Shown here: positions 36,579-44,643 of the stretch, piece by piece
Position numbering within the stretch: the stretch's first letter is position 1
Layout of the letters: each line of letters begins with the position of its first letter
The notes under the pieces: model-generated
The model's input: only the letters and a program-made list of their open reading frames with translations
What the model was told of the DNA's origin: nothing
Database searches by the model: none
Assembly: GCF_042676025.1 (NCBI RefSeq)
Contig: NZ_JBHTJP010000032.1
Coordinates: 124,001 to 188,000 of the forward strand
Length of the DNA stretch: 64,000 nt
Reading direction: 5' to 3'
From: Salinimicrobium gaetbulicola
Lineage (GTDB): Bacteria > Bacteroidota > Bacteroidia > Flavobacteriales > Flavobacteriaceae
Program-made: the position numbers and the translations under genes

Positions 36579-36953
36579 TCAGTCAACCTTTACAGCCGTA
36601 CCTTTCTGTTTTTGCGTTTCTCCTACCAGGCCGTATTCAAAAGTGTACGTATTCTTCTTAGTGGTAAGGATCTTCATGTGTATTGGTTTTTCCTCTGCGC
36701 GATTTTTGGGATTTTTATTTTTAACCAGGTATTCACATTCATTTATCCAGCGAATTGAAGAAGTATCTGCGTTTCCGCGGAAATAATCTATTTCCATCGT
36801 ATCATTTCTAATAAACCTGGTTTTTACCAACTCCCCGTTAAGGTAAGATTCAAATTCAAAAGTACCGGTTTTAAAATCGGCACAATTTCTTTCGGGCTGA
36901 TAGCAGGAAACTATGCTTAACGCAGCTAGTAGAAGTAGAAGGAATTTTCGCAT
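36579..36953 (-). CDS. Small lipoprotein of unknown function
   Basis: From the ATG at 36953 this is a 124-residue protein with a lipoprotein signal ending in LSIVSC (Cys17). The mature part has conserved-looking features CADFKTGTFEFES and a Lys-rich end; short proteins of this kind beside parC in flavobacteria have sometimes been labelled DNA topoisomerase IV, which the sequence does not support. It follows the XRE gene by 31 nt on the same strand, so it may be its operon partner. Confidence 0.75.
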   Translation of the reverse strand: MRKFLLLLLAALSIVSCYQPERNCADFKTGTFEFESYLNGELVKTRFIRNDTMEIDYFRGNADTSSIRWINECEYLVKNKNPKNRAEEKPIHMKILTTKKNTYTFEYGLVGETQKQKGTAVKVD

Positions 36954-36984
36954 ACTGCAAAGAAATGGCATTTTTACTTCAGAA

Positions 36985-37401
36985 TCAATTTTCAAATGCT
37001 TCAAAAGTTCCATCCTGGTAGAAAATTACAATTCTGCTGATTGGTTTTTTATAGTTTGACAAAGGAAAATCCTTTACACTCTCCGGTCGTGAATCTTCAT
37101 GAGGCTGAAAAAGGTCAGGTTGAGGAGATCGGGCAGGAGCTTTTTGTGGAATGGCTTCCTGTTTTGTTTCTTCTTTTTTAGGAAAACTTCCTTTTCCATT
37201 CAACAGCCAATAGAGTTCCACATCTGGAAAAGCGTTTACGATCTTCATCACAAAATCCAGACTCGGTTTATTTCTTCCGGAGAGCAGATGGGAAATAGAG
37301 GAGCGACCAACATCAATTTTATCAGCAAAGGATGCTGCAGAAAGATCATGATATCCCATGATCTTATGGAGTCGTTCTGTGAATTCTGAAGTGTTTACCA
37401 T
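36985..37401 (-). CDS. XRE-family transcriptional regulator
   Basis: The 138-residue protein has an N-terminal helix-turn-helix (about 8-65: LSAASFADKIDVGRSSISHLLSGRNKPSLDF) followed by a Pro/Glu-rich linker and a conserved-looking C-terminal segment PISRIVIFYQDGTFEAFE (about 120-137). Its ATG lies inside the perfect palindrome GTTTACCATTGTAAAC (37393-37408), and similar sites fill the upstream region, so it is very likely autorepressed and also controls the divergent M14 peptidase gene. Confidence 0.88.
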   Translation of the reverse strand: MVNTSEFTERLHKIMGYHDLSAASFADKIDVGRSSISHLLSGRNKPSLDFVMKIVNAFPDVELYWLLNGKGSFPKKEETKQEAIPQKAPARSPQPDLFQPHEDSRPESVKDFPLSNYKKPISRIVIFYQDGTFEAFEN

Positions 37402-37408
37402 TGTAAAC
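37393..37408. promoter_or_regulatory. Palindromic operator overlapping the XRE start codon
   Basis: GTTTACCATTGTAAAC has perfect GTTTAC/GTAAAC arms with a 4-nt spacer and covers the XRE ATG (37401-37399). Binding here would block initiation. Confidence 0.65.
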
Positions 37409-37427
37409 AGAGGTTTAGAGTTTAACT

Positions 37428-37478
37428 ATTTACAAATGTAAAACAATGTTTACAATAAAACAAGTTACAGTTGTAAAC
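37428..37478. promoter_or_regulatory. XRE-side operator array (three further sites)
   Basis: Site ATTTACAAATGTAAAA (37428-37443), half-site GTTTACAATAAAAC (37448-37461) and AGTTACAGTTGTAAAC (37463-37478) share the GTTTAC-N4-GTAAAC design with one or two mismatches. From 37479 to 37627 no motif or gene is recognised. Confidence 0.55.
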
Positions 37479-37627
37479 AGATGCGCAAGCCAAGTGGATT
37501 ATTGAAGTGTTACTATACATAAAAGTGCATAAAAACCTAAAAAAGAGTAATTTAAATCATTTTTTAAGGGATTATGGATAAATTCCAAGCACGGAGATCG
37601 CTAGAACCATAAACATTAATGGCTTTT

Positions 37628-37702
37628 GTTTACAATCATAAACAATTAAGTGTAATTAACCTGTTTACAATTGTGAAATTGTATTTATTTACTTTTGTAA
37701 AC
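37628..37702. promoter_or_regulatory. M14-side operator array (three sites)
   Basis: GTTTACAATCATAAAC (37628-37643), GTTTACAATTGTGAAA (37663-37678) and ATTTACTTTTGTAAAC (37687-37702) match the same palindrome; their centres are 35 and 24 nt apart. The last one covers the peptidase promoter and ends at the base before its ATG. Confidence 0.6.
37690..37697 (+). promoter_or_regulatory. Probable -7 element of the M14 peptidase gene
   Basis: TACTTTTG fits TAnnTTTG. It is only 5 nt from the ATG at 37703, so the transcript may begin at or next to the start codon (leaderless). It lies within the last operator. Confidence 0.5.
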
Positions 37703-38863
37703 ATGGAAAAAGAACTCAGCATTAATAACTTTTTGGAACATTATCCATCGTTCGGAAATCAGGAAATTTCAGGGCGTTATTTATCATTTGAAGAAATTCA
37801 AAATTCCCTGGAGGATTTGAAATCTAATTTTACTGTTATAGAGATTGGTCGCTCTTTTTTAAATATCCCTATACAAACTATACGATTAGGATCAGGAAAT
37901 ATTAAAATTCTGGCCTGGTCCCAGATGCACGGGAATGAATCAACTACTACTAAGGCTTTATTTGACCTTTTTAATCTTTTTCGTTTTAAGGAGGATTCTG
38001 AATTGATTCAAAATATTCTGAAAAAATGTACCATTCTGGTAATTCCTATGCTGAACCCTGATGGTGCTGCCCGTTATACCAGGGAAAATGTAAACGGAGT
38101 GGACCTTAATCGTGATGCCCAAGACCAAAAAGAGGTCGAGAGTAAGGTACTAAGGTCTTGTTATGAAGACTTTCAACCGAATTTTTGTTTTAATCTTCAT
38201 GATCAACGGACAATTTTTAGTGCAGGGGAAACAAAAATACCCGCTACCATTTCATTTTTAACACCTTCTATGGATAAAGATAGGTCCCAAACAGAGTCGA
38301 GGACCGAATCTATGCAAGTTATTGCTGCCATGAATGAAGTGTTGCAATCTTTTATCCCCAAACAGGTTGGAAGATATGACGATGCTTTCAATATAAATTG
38401 CACGGGAGACACCTTTCAGTCATTAAATACTCCTACAATATTATTTGAAGCAGGTCATTTTAAAGACTATTTAAGGGAGGATACCCGCAAATATATGGCA
38501 CTAGCTATCTTTAAGGGTTTCCAGTCCATAGGAGACAGAACTTATTTAAATCATAAGATAGAAGAGTACTTCAATATCCCGGAAAACCAGAAGAATTTAT
38601 ACGATGTGATTCTTCGGAATGCTCAAAATGACGGGAAGGTAGTAGATATTGCAATTCAGTTTAATGAAAAGATTAAAGGTAAAAGGATCCATTTTGAACC
38701 CATAGTACAGGAAATATCTGGAAATATTTCCAAGTTTGGTCACAGAGAAATTGATTGTGCTAACAAGGAAGTAAAATTACCTACCGGAAAATTTATTAAC
38801 GAAAACGATATAGTCGCTACGATTTTGTTAAATGATGAGCAGTTATCAATAATATCTCAATAA
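37703..38863 (+). CDS. M14-family zinc carboxypeptidase-like protein
   Basis: From the ATG at 37703 the protein has 386 residues. Zinc ligands are in SQMHGNEST (His76, Glu79) and FNLHDQR (His166); NPDGAARYTRENVNGVDLNRD holds the substrate-binding Arg region (Arg137), and the catalytic Glu is in LFEAGH (about 259). There is no signal peptide, so it is cytoplasmic. The C-terminal ~85 residues are extra. The frame continues upstream to 37619, but that part holds the operator array and promoter. Substrate unknown: peptide or amidated amino acid hydrolysis is possible. Control by the divergent XRE protein is inferred from the shared operators. Confidence 0.85.
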   Translation: MEKELSINNFLEHYPSFGNQEISGRYLSFEEIQNSLEDLKSNFTVIEIGRSFLNIPIQTIRLGSGNIKILAWSQMHGNESTTTKALFDLFNLFRFKEDSELIQNILKKCTILVIPMLNPDGAARYTRENVNGVDLNRDAQDQKEVESKVLRSCYEDFQPNFCFNLHDQRTIFSAGETKIPATISFLTPSMDKDRSQTESRTESMQVIAAMNEVLQSFIPKQVGRYDDAFNINCTGDTFQSLNTPTILFEAGHFKDYLREDTRKYMALAIFKGFQSIGDRTYLNHKIEEYFNIPENQKNLYDVILRNAQNDGKVVDIAIQFNEKIKGKRIHFEPIVQEISGNISKFGHREIDCANKEVKLPTGKFINENDIVATILLNDEQLSIISQ

Positions 38864-38901
38864 ATTCCGGAAATATTGTTTATAATCCAACCATTTTGTA
38901 G

Positions 38902-38909
38902 TAATTTTG
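38902..38909 (+). promoter_or_regulatory. Probable promoter of the Lrp/AsnC gene
   Basis: TAATTTTG fits TAnnTTTG, with a TTG at 38876-38878, 23 nt upstream. It lies 43 nt before the ATG. Confidence 0.5.
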
Positions 38910-38952
38910 TAGTTCGTTGAAAATAATGAAGAATTACCGAAAATAAAAAGAT

Positions 38953-39432
38953 ATGGCAAAGTTTAGATTAGATGAAACAGATCACCAGATCCTGAACATG
39001 TTGATTGATAATACCAGGACTCCTTTTACTGATATTGCTAAAAAATTAATGATATCAGCCGGAACGGTGCATGTAAGGGTGAAGAAGATGGAAGAGGCAG
39101 GGATCATTCTAGGGTCTTCCCTAACCTTGAATTATGAGAAACTTGGATACGCATTTATTGCATATGTAGGGATCTTTCTGCAAAACACATCACAAACCAA
39201 GTTTGTTTTGGAAAGAATAAATGAAATTCCATTTGTAACTGTGGCTCACGTAACAACAGGCAAATTCAATGTGTTCTGTAAAATTCGTGCGAGAGATACT
39301 CAACATGCTAAGGAAATAATTTTTAAGCTGGATGATATTGATGGAGTGTACAGAACTGAAACTATGATTTCCCTAGAAGAAAGTATCAATGATAAAAAGC
39401 GTTTGATGCATTCTATTTTTGAGAATCTGTAA
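38953..39432 (+). CDS. Lrp/AsnC-family transcriptional regulator
   Basis: The 159-residue protein has the AsnC helix-turn-helix (LDETDHQILNMLIDNTRTPFTDIAKKL, then TVHVRVKKMEEAGII, about 6-54) and the RAM/ACT-like ligand-binding domain (AYVGIFL, HVTTGKFNVFCKI, IDGVYRTETMIS). These regulators respond to amino acids and act as dimers or octamers. It is a single gene with its own promoter and terminator. The target genes are not evident here. Confidence 0.94.
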   Translation: MAKFRLDETDHQILNMLIDNTRTPFTDIAKKLMISAGTVHVRVKKMEEAGIILGSSLTLNYEKLGYAFIAYVGIFLQNTSQTKFVLERINEIPFVTVAHVTTGKFNVFCKIRARDTQHAKEIIFKLDDIDGVYRTETMISLEESINDKKRLMHSIFENL

Positions 39433-39456
39433 CAATATTAAATTCTTATTAAAAGG

Positions 39457-39488
39457 CCCCTTAAACGCTGTGTTTAAGGGGTTTTTTT
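39457..39488 (+). terminator. Rho-independent terminator of the Lrp/AsnC gene
   Basis: CCCCTTAAAC (39457-39466) pairs with GTTTAAGGGG (39472-39481), followed by seven T. Confidence 0.9.
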
Positions 39489-39520
39489 ATACATTATAGT
39501 GAATTTCCATTAGGAGAGAT

Positions 39521-40528
39521 ATGAGGATAAAGCACAAACTGACTTCCTTTTGGAGCCTGATCAAAAAGACCTATTTTAATTGGAACCGTAATGATCCCTG
39601 GGCCAGAAGTGCCACCATCGCTTATTATGCCCTTTTTTCACTTCCTTCTTTATTAATCATAGTCGTTTCGGTAGCGGGTTACTTTTTTGGACAGGAGGCC
39701 GTTCAGGGAAGAATTACCACGCAGATAAGTGAGTTTATTGGAGTAGAATCTGCCAGGGCAATTGAAGGTATGATTGCGAATGCCGCGCTGAATGACAGTT
39801 CAACTCTCGCCCTAATATTTGGATTTGCTTTTTTGATCTTTGGTGCTACCGGTGTATTTTTTCAACTTAAAGCAGCCATGAACAACATTTGGAATGTGGC
39901 AGCCAAAAGAAATACGGTTAAAAGGATCATTATCAACAGGATAATATCCCTGGGGATGGTTTTTGTACTAGGGCTTTTAATGCTCATTTCACTGGTTATT
40001 TCAGCTATACTGGCTGCTCTTAATGATTATCTGGCCTCGATAGCGCCAGTAATTACAACCTTCATGCTGGACCTTTTGAATTTCCTTATCTCTTTTATCA
40101 TAATAACCTCTCTTTTCGCAGCCATTTTTAAATGGTTACCTGACGTAAAATTAAGATGGAAGACCACTTATTTAGGTGCCATGCTCACCACAGTTTTGTT
40201 TCTCCTTGCAGAGTATATCATCGGATTCTATTTTGGGCAAAGTAACCCGGGATCGGTTTATGGGGGAGCGTCTTCTGTAGTTTTAATCTTATTGTGGGTT
40301 TATTACACCTGTCTCATCGTATTTTTTGGTGCCGAATTCACCGTTCAGTATGCTTTGCACAAAAAAGATAGGGTGGAACCTAACGAGTATGCAGAACCCG
40401 CCATCTACCGAGAATTGGAACTATTGGAGAGAAAGAAAGGTCAGTTAATTGATGAAAAACGCCTGTTGGACACTCTGCAATCTTATTCCGAGGAAGATGA
40501 AAGTGATTCCTCAAAATCTTCCAAATAA
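39521..40528 (+). CDS. YihY/UPF0761 (BrkB-like) inner membrane protein
   Basis: The 335-residue protein has about six transmembrane segments and the YihY signatures DPWARSATIAYYALFSLPSLL near the start, VFFQLKAAMNNIWNV and the late SVVLILLWVYYTCLIVFFGAEFTVQYA. The C-terminal ~60 residues are charged and cytoplasmic. The family has no settled function (it was once taken for ribonuclease BN). A GGAGAG element precedes the ATG. It is a single gene. Confidence 0.9.
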   Translation: MRIKHKLTSFWSLIKKTYFNWNRNDPWARSATIAYYALFSLPSLLIIVVSVAGYFFGQEAVQGRITTQISEFIGVESARAIEGMIANAALNDSSTLALIFGFAFLIFGATGVFFQLKAAMNNIWNVAAKRNTVKRIIINRIISLGMVFVLGLLMLISLVISAILAALNDYLASIAPVITTFMLDLLNFLISFIIITSLFAAIFKWLPDVKLRWKTTYLGAMLTTVLFLLAEYIIGFYFGQSNPGSVYGGASSVVLILLWVYYTCLIVFFGAEFTVQYALHKKDRVEPNEYAEPAIYRELELLERKKGQLIDEKRLLDTLQSYSEEDESDSSKSSK

Positions 40529-40652
40529 ATTCCCGTTTCAGTTTATAAAGCTTTAACTCTATAGCAGCAAAAATTACCAGCTCTTTAATAGAGAATGTAG
40601 GAGGTGGTTCCTATCTTATTATTGAATGTTTAACCACAAAAATAAGAGAACA

Positions 40653-41201
40653 ATGAATAAGAAAGTAGCTATTTTGGCGACCGATGGTTTTGAGGAAGTT
40701 GAACTTACATCTCCTAAAGATGCGATGGAAAAAGAAGGGTTTGAAGTTCATATAATAAGCCCTAAAGGAGGTAAAATAAAAGCTTGGGACAAAACAGATT
40801 GGTCTAAGGAATATACAGTTGACAAAAAATTATCTGAGGTCTCCTCAAAAGATTATAATGCACTTATGCTTCCCGGGGGAGTTATAAATCCGGATAATTT
40901 AAGAACCAATAAGGAAGCTTTGCAGTTTGTGCGGGAGTTCTTTGAACAGAAAAAACCCGTAGCCGCAATATGCCACGGACCGTGGACCCTTATAAGCGCA
41001 GGAGTGGTAAAAGGAAGAAAAATGACATCTTATAATTCTATTAAAGATGACCTAATTAATGCCGGTGCCAACTGGGTAGATGAAGAAGTGGTTGTTGATG
41101 AAGGTTTCGTTACCAGTAGAAATCCTGATGACTTGCCGGCTTTTAACTCCAAGTTGATAGAAGAGATCAAGGAGGGAAAACATGAAGATCAACATGCTTA
41201 A
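40653..41201 (+). CDS. DJ-1/PfpI-family protein (YhbO/YraA-like)
   Basis: From the ATG at 40653 the protein has 182 residues. It has KKVAILATDGFEEVEL (Glu near 15), LMLPGGVINPDNLR, and the nucleophile elbow AAICHGPW with Cys107, followed by TSYNSIKDDLINAGA. This is the PfpI subgroup, with reported roles in stress protection (glyoxalase or deglycase claims are disputed). An upstream in-frame ATG at 40626 adds nine unlike residues. It is a single gene before a bidirectional terminator. Confidence 0.92.
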   Translation: MNKKVAILATDGFEEVELTSPKDAMEKEGFEVHIISPKGGKIKAWDKTDWSKEYTVDKKLSEVSSKDYNALMLPGGVINPDNLRTNKEALQFVREFFEQKKPVAAICHGPWTLISAGVVKGRKMTSYNSIKDDLINAGANWVDEEVVVDEGFVTSRNPDDLPAFNSKLIEEIKEGKHEDQHA

Positions 41202-41229
41202 TTGATATTTTATGGAAAGCATAAAAAAA

Positions 41230-41257
41230 GGAACCTTTTTGAAGGTTCCTTTTTTTA
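41230..41257. terminator. Rho-independent terminator, bidirectional
   Basis: GGAACCTT (41230-41237) pairs with AAGGTTCC (41242-41249), with A and T runs on both sides. It separates convergent PfpI and the small acidic protein gene. Confidence 0.85.
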
Positions 41258-41276
41258 TATCATAGGGAAAAGACCT

Positions 41277-41582
41277 TTAGTCTTCCTCTTCTTCATCTGT
41301 TTCTTCGTCGGCCTTCTCCGGAAGGTCTACAATGGGTTCATTGAAGTCTGAATCGTCATAATCTTCTTCGTCATAATTAGCCATAGTATTTTCAAGCCTT
41401 GTACTAACCTTTACAAGATAAATACTATCCTCTGTTCTCACTTCCACAGCTTCAACCGTTTCATTTTTAGCATTTTTAAATGAAATGATCTGGTCATCAT
41501 CATATCCGTCAGGATACTTCTCAACTAACAGGCTTAAAATTTCGGGAGTAAGCTTCTTGTAATCAACAATGATTCTTTTCAT
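41277..41582 (-). CDS. Small acidic protein of unknown function
   Basis: From the ATG at 41582 this is a 101-residue protein: a conserved-looking N-terminal domain (MKRIIVDYKKLTPEILSLL, then YPDGYDDDQIISFKNAKNE, about 1-70) and a strongly acidic tail (residues 70-101 mostly Asp/Glu). An in-frame ATG at 41600 is also possible. I know no function. Acidic tails of this type often bind basic proteins or nucleoprotein; that is speculative. It is a single gene, 114 nt downstream of aroB on the same strand. Confidence 0.75.
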   Translation of the reverse strand: MKRIIVDYKKLTPEILSLLVEKYPDGYDDDQIISFKNAKNETVEAVEVRTEDSIYLVKVSTRLENTMANYDEEDYDDSDFNEPIVDLPEKADEETDEEEED

Positions 41583-41696
41583 AAATAATTCTTTGGTCAT
41601 GCATCTAAGCGAAAATAATAATTCCTTCTTCCGCCGGCGTTAAATTAAATAAAAAATTTAATCTCTATTTTTTAAATTTAAAATCGTAGCAAGCTG

Positions 41697-42761
41697 TTAA
41701 TCAAGGTAGTACTCAAACGCATTGAAAATGAGTTCGTTTGAGACCTGCCTGTCAATAACCGGTTCACCAATTTGTCGCAAAAGAACAAAATTTATCTTTC
41801 CGCCCTCATTTTTTTTATCAAATTTCATGAATTCTAAAATCTTTTCCTGGTCTGCAAGGGTGATTTCTACCTTGCCATAAATGGAGGTTATCACTTTTTT
41901 GATCTCGTGTAGAATTTCTTCGGAAAAATTTTCAGTCTTGGCCGAAAGATATGCTGCGAGCACCATTCCAATGGCAACCGCTTCACCATGAAGTAATTTT
42001 GGTTTTGTAGGTTCTTCCAGAAAATAAGATTCGATTGCATGGCCCAGAGTATGTCCAAAATTTAGACTTTTTCTAAGCCCCTGCTCATTGGGATCCTTTA
42101 TTACAATATCTTCTTTTATTTCAATCGATTCCAGGATCAATTGGTCAAGATCGGTTAAATCCAGGTCTTGCAGGTTACAGAGTTTTTTCCAGTAGTTTTC
42201 ATCACTAATAAGCCCATGTTTCAGCATTTCTGCTAATCCGCTGCGCATTTCGGCAGGTGGGAGGGTTTGTAAAAAGGAAGTATCTGTTACTATCATTTCG
42301 GGTGGGCGAATAACTCCAATCTGATTTTTTAAGGCATCCAGGTTCACCCCATTTTTTCCACCCACAGCAGCGTCTACCATCGCCAAAAGGGTAGTAGGCA
42401 CGTGTATACATGAAATACCGCGTTTGAAAGTAGCTGCCACAAAACCGCCAAGGTCGGTGACTACGCCGCCTCCCAGGTTAATGACAAGGCTCTTTCTGTC
42501 TCCCCCTAATTCAGAAAGGGCATTCCAGATCCCGTTACAAGTCTCAATTGTTTTGTTTTCCTCTCCCGGTTCCATCTCTACCACTTCAATATTCGTAGTA
42601 GATTCCAGTTTTTGAAGAAAGGGGGATAGACAGTAATCGTGCGTATTAGAGTCAACAATTATGAATATCTTGGTGAAGTTTTTTTCCTTCAAAAAGGTAT
42701 TAATGCGAGTATATCCCTTTTCGTTAAAAAACACCTGTATATCTTGTGGATTTTCGGTCAT
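41697..42761 (-). CDS. aroB: 3-dehydroquinate synthase
   Basis: AroB converts DAHP to 3-dehydroquinate in the shikimate pathway. The 354-residue protein has EPGEENKTIETCNGIWNAL, the NAD-binding INLGGGVVTDLGGFVAATFKRGI, VPTTLLAMVDAAVGGKNGVN, and metal ligands in SLNFGHTLGHAIE and LLHGEAVAIGM. I chose the ATG at 42761; the longer start at 42773 would need a TTG. It is a single gene, divergent from proline dehydrogenase. Confidence 0.96.
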   Translation of the reverse strand: MTENPQDIQVFFNEKGYTRINTFLKEKNFTKIFIIVDSNTHDYCLSPFLQKLESTTNIEVVEMEPGEENKTIETCNGIWNALSELGGDRKSLVINLGGGVVTDLGGFVAATFKRGISCIHVPTTLLAMVDAAVGGKNGVNLDALKNQIGVIRPPEMIVTDTSFLQTLPPAEMRSGLAEMLKHGLISDENYWKKLCNLQDLDLTDLDQLILESIEIKEDIVIKDPNEQGLRKSLNFGHTLGHAIESYFLEEPTKPKLLHGEAVAIGMVLAAYLSAKTENFSEEILHEIKKVITSIYGKVEITLADQEKILEFMKFDKKNEGGKINFVLLRQIGEPVIDRQVSNELIFNAFEYYLD

Positions 42762-42834
42762 GATGGTATTCAAAAAACTGCGTTTGAGAGCCGAAAATAA
42801 GGAGAATTATCGTAATAATTTATTGACCAATAAG

Positions 42835-42842
42835 TATATTTG
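42835..42842 (+). promoter_or_regulatory. Probable -7 element for proline dehydrogenase
   Basis: TATATTTG matches TAnnTTTG and lies 18 nt before the ATG. Confidence 0.55.
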
Positions 42843-42860
42843 TATACTTAATCTACATTA

Positions 42861-44072
42861 ATGATCACGAAAAAAATATTTAACGATACTGAGACGGCTT
42901 TCAGACTGAAATCCGATTCAGAATTGAACCGTGCTATCTTCCTTTTCGAGATGATAGACAGGCCTTTGTTAGTGAAGGCTGGCACGGCAGCAACCAAAGC
43001 TGCATTAACCCTACATCTACCCGTTGAATCTTTAATAAAAAAGACGATTTTCAACCAATTCTGTGGAGGGGTTACTGAGAAAGATTGTATGCCTGTCATT
43101 CAAAAAATGTATTCAAAACATCTTCATAGCATTCTGGATTATTCCGTGGAAGGAAAAGAGAAGGAGAGTGAATTTGAAAAGGCTATTGAAAGAAAGACGA
43201 ATATTGTACATTTCATTGAGGATAAAGAGGCAATACCATTTGCGGTTTTTAAGCCTACAGCTATTGGAAGATTTGAGATCTGGCAGAAAGTTTCTGCGAA
43301 TGCCAATCTTTCCCTGGAAGAAGAGGAGGAATGGCAGAGGATCAAAAATAGGGTAAACAAGATCTGTGACGCTGCGTATAATGCGAATGTAAGACTACTG
43401 GCCGATGCTGAGGAGAGCTGGATGCAGGATGCCGCCGATGTTCTCATGGAGGAAATGATGTTCAAGTATAACCGCGAACGTGCTATCATTTATAATACCC
43501 TTCAATGTTACCGTTGGGACAGACTTCAGTATTTAAAGGATCTTCACAGCCGTGCCATTGATCAGGGCTTTATTGTGGGAGCAAAGATCGTGAGAGGAGC
43601 TTATCTGGAAAAGGAAAACGAGAGAGCTGCAAAAATGGGGTATTTATCTCCTATTTGTGAAAATAAGGAAGCTACAGATGTGAACTTTAACGGGGCTTTG
43701 ACCTATTGCCTTGCACATATTGATGAGATCTCGGTATTCATAGGAACCCATAATGAGGTAAGTAATTATCTTGCTTTGCAGGTCATGGAAGATAAAGGTA
43801 TTGCTAAAGATGATGATAGAGTCTGGTTCTCACAGCTCTTCGGAATGAGTGAGCATATAAGTTACAACCTTGCTGAAGAAGGATATAACGTTGCCAAATT
43901 AGTGCCTTTTGGACCAGTAAGGGAAGTAGTTCCTTACCTGATAAGAAGGGCAGAGGAAAACACCTCGGTAAAAGGACAAACCGGGCGTGAGCTTGCCTTA
44001 TTATATGAGGAGAGAAAAAGACGAGGTGGAGAAATAACGAAGAGCAACAGGGAGAGTGAATTGGCTAGCTAG
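42861..44072 (+). CDS. Proline dehydrogenase (monofunctional)
   Basis: The 403-residue protein has the ProDH barrel: LLADAEESWMQ, YNTLQCYRWDRL, GFIVGAKIVRGAYLEKENERA, FIGTHNEVSN, VWFSQLFGMSEHISYNLA and VPFGPVREVVPYLIRRAEEN with the substrate-binding arginines. It oxidises proline to P5C with FAD and feeds electrons to the quinone pool. The P5C dehydrogenase half of PutA is absent, as is usual in Bacteroidota. It is followed, with a 17-nt overlap, by a small acyltransferase gene. Confidence 0.95.
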   Translation: MITKKIFNDTETAFRLKSDSELNRAIFLFEMIDRPLLVKAGTAATKAALTLHLPVESLIKKTIFNQFCGGVTEKDCMPVIQKMYSKHLHSILDYSVEGKEKESEFEKAIERKTNIVHFIEDKEAIPFAVFKPTAIGRFEIWQKVSANANLSLEEEEEWQRIKNRVNKICDAAYNANVRLLADAEESWMQDAADVLMEEMMFKYNRERAIIYNTLQCYRWDRLQYLKDLHSRAIDQGFIVGAKIVRGAYLEKENERAAKMGYLSPICENKEATDVNFNGALTYCLAHIDEISVFIGTHNEVSNYLALQVMEDKGIAKDDDRVWFSQLFGMSEHISYNLAEEGYNVAKLVPFGPVREVVPYLIRRAEENTSVKGQTGRELALLYEERKRRGGEITKSNRESELAS

Positions 44073-44595
44073 GTTAATATATTTCAGGATAATGGGATGG
44101 GAAATGGAAGGTTCCTTGCCCCAGGGAGTAAAGAAATGTGTAATGATCGTTGTGCCGCATACCAGCTGGCATGATTTCTACATTGGATTGTTAGTTAGAC
44201 GTATTTGGAATGTGGAGATAAAATTCCTGGCAAAAAAGGAGTTATTCAAGCCTCCTTTTGGCTGGTATTTTAGATGGATGGGAGGTACACCGCTTGACCG
44301 TACTCCCGGTCAAAACAAAGTGGAGGCCATTGCTGAAATATTTCATAAGAAAAAAGAGTTCAGGCTGGCACTATCTCCTGAAGGCACCAGGAAAAAAGTA
44401 AAAGACTGGAAAACAGGATTCTACTACATTGCGAGGTCAGCGAATGTTCCTTTAATAATGATCGCTTTCGATTTTGGAAATAAAAGAGTGAAGGTTTCAG
44501 AACCGCTTTACCTGACAGAAGACAAAGAAGGTGATTTTAAAAGAATCAAAGAGTTCTATAAAGATGTAATTGGAAAAGTTGCCCATTATACTTAA
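44056..44595 (+). CDS. 1-acyl-sn-glycerol-3-phosphate acyltransferase-like protein
   Basis: The 179-residue protein has the acyltransferase motifs HTSWHDFY (HX4D, about 35-42), the second block GTPLDR and SPEGTRKKVKDWKTGFYYIA. This is the short LPLAT form. The start is a GTG, 17 nt inside the proline dehydrogenase gene; it includes the N-terminal hydrophobic stretch WLARLIYFRIMGWEMEG that homologues have. An ATG at 44092 is the alternative. The acceptor is unknown. Translational coupling with ProDH is likely and probably only positional. Confidence 0.88.
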   Translation: MNWLARLIYFRIMGWEMEGSLPQGVKKCVMIVVPHTSWHDFYIGLLVRRIWNVEIKFLAKKELFKPPFGWYFRWMGGTPLDRTPGQNKVEAIAEIFHKKKEFRLALSPEGTRKKVKDWKTGFYYIARSANVPLIMIAFDFGNKRVKVSEPLYLTEDKEGDFKRIKEFYKDVIGKVAHYT

Positions 44596-44601
44596 CATAA
44601 A

Positions 44602-44629
44602 AACCTCTGCAAGTTTGCAGAGGTTTTTT
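44602..44629. terminator. Rho-independent terminator, bidirectional
   Basis: AACCTCTGCAA pairs with TTGCAGAGGTT around AGT-type loop bases, followed by a T-run; it lies between convergent genes. Confidence 0.88.
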
Positions 44630-44643
44630 ATTAGTAAAACCCA

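Noticed and set aside
36579..36953. Topoisomerase-related function for the small lipoprotein
   Set aside because: It has a lipoprotein signal and no topoisomerase motif; closeness to parC is positional and it is on the opposite strand.
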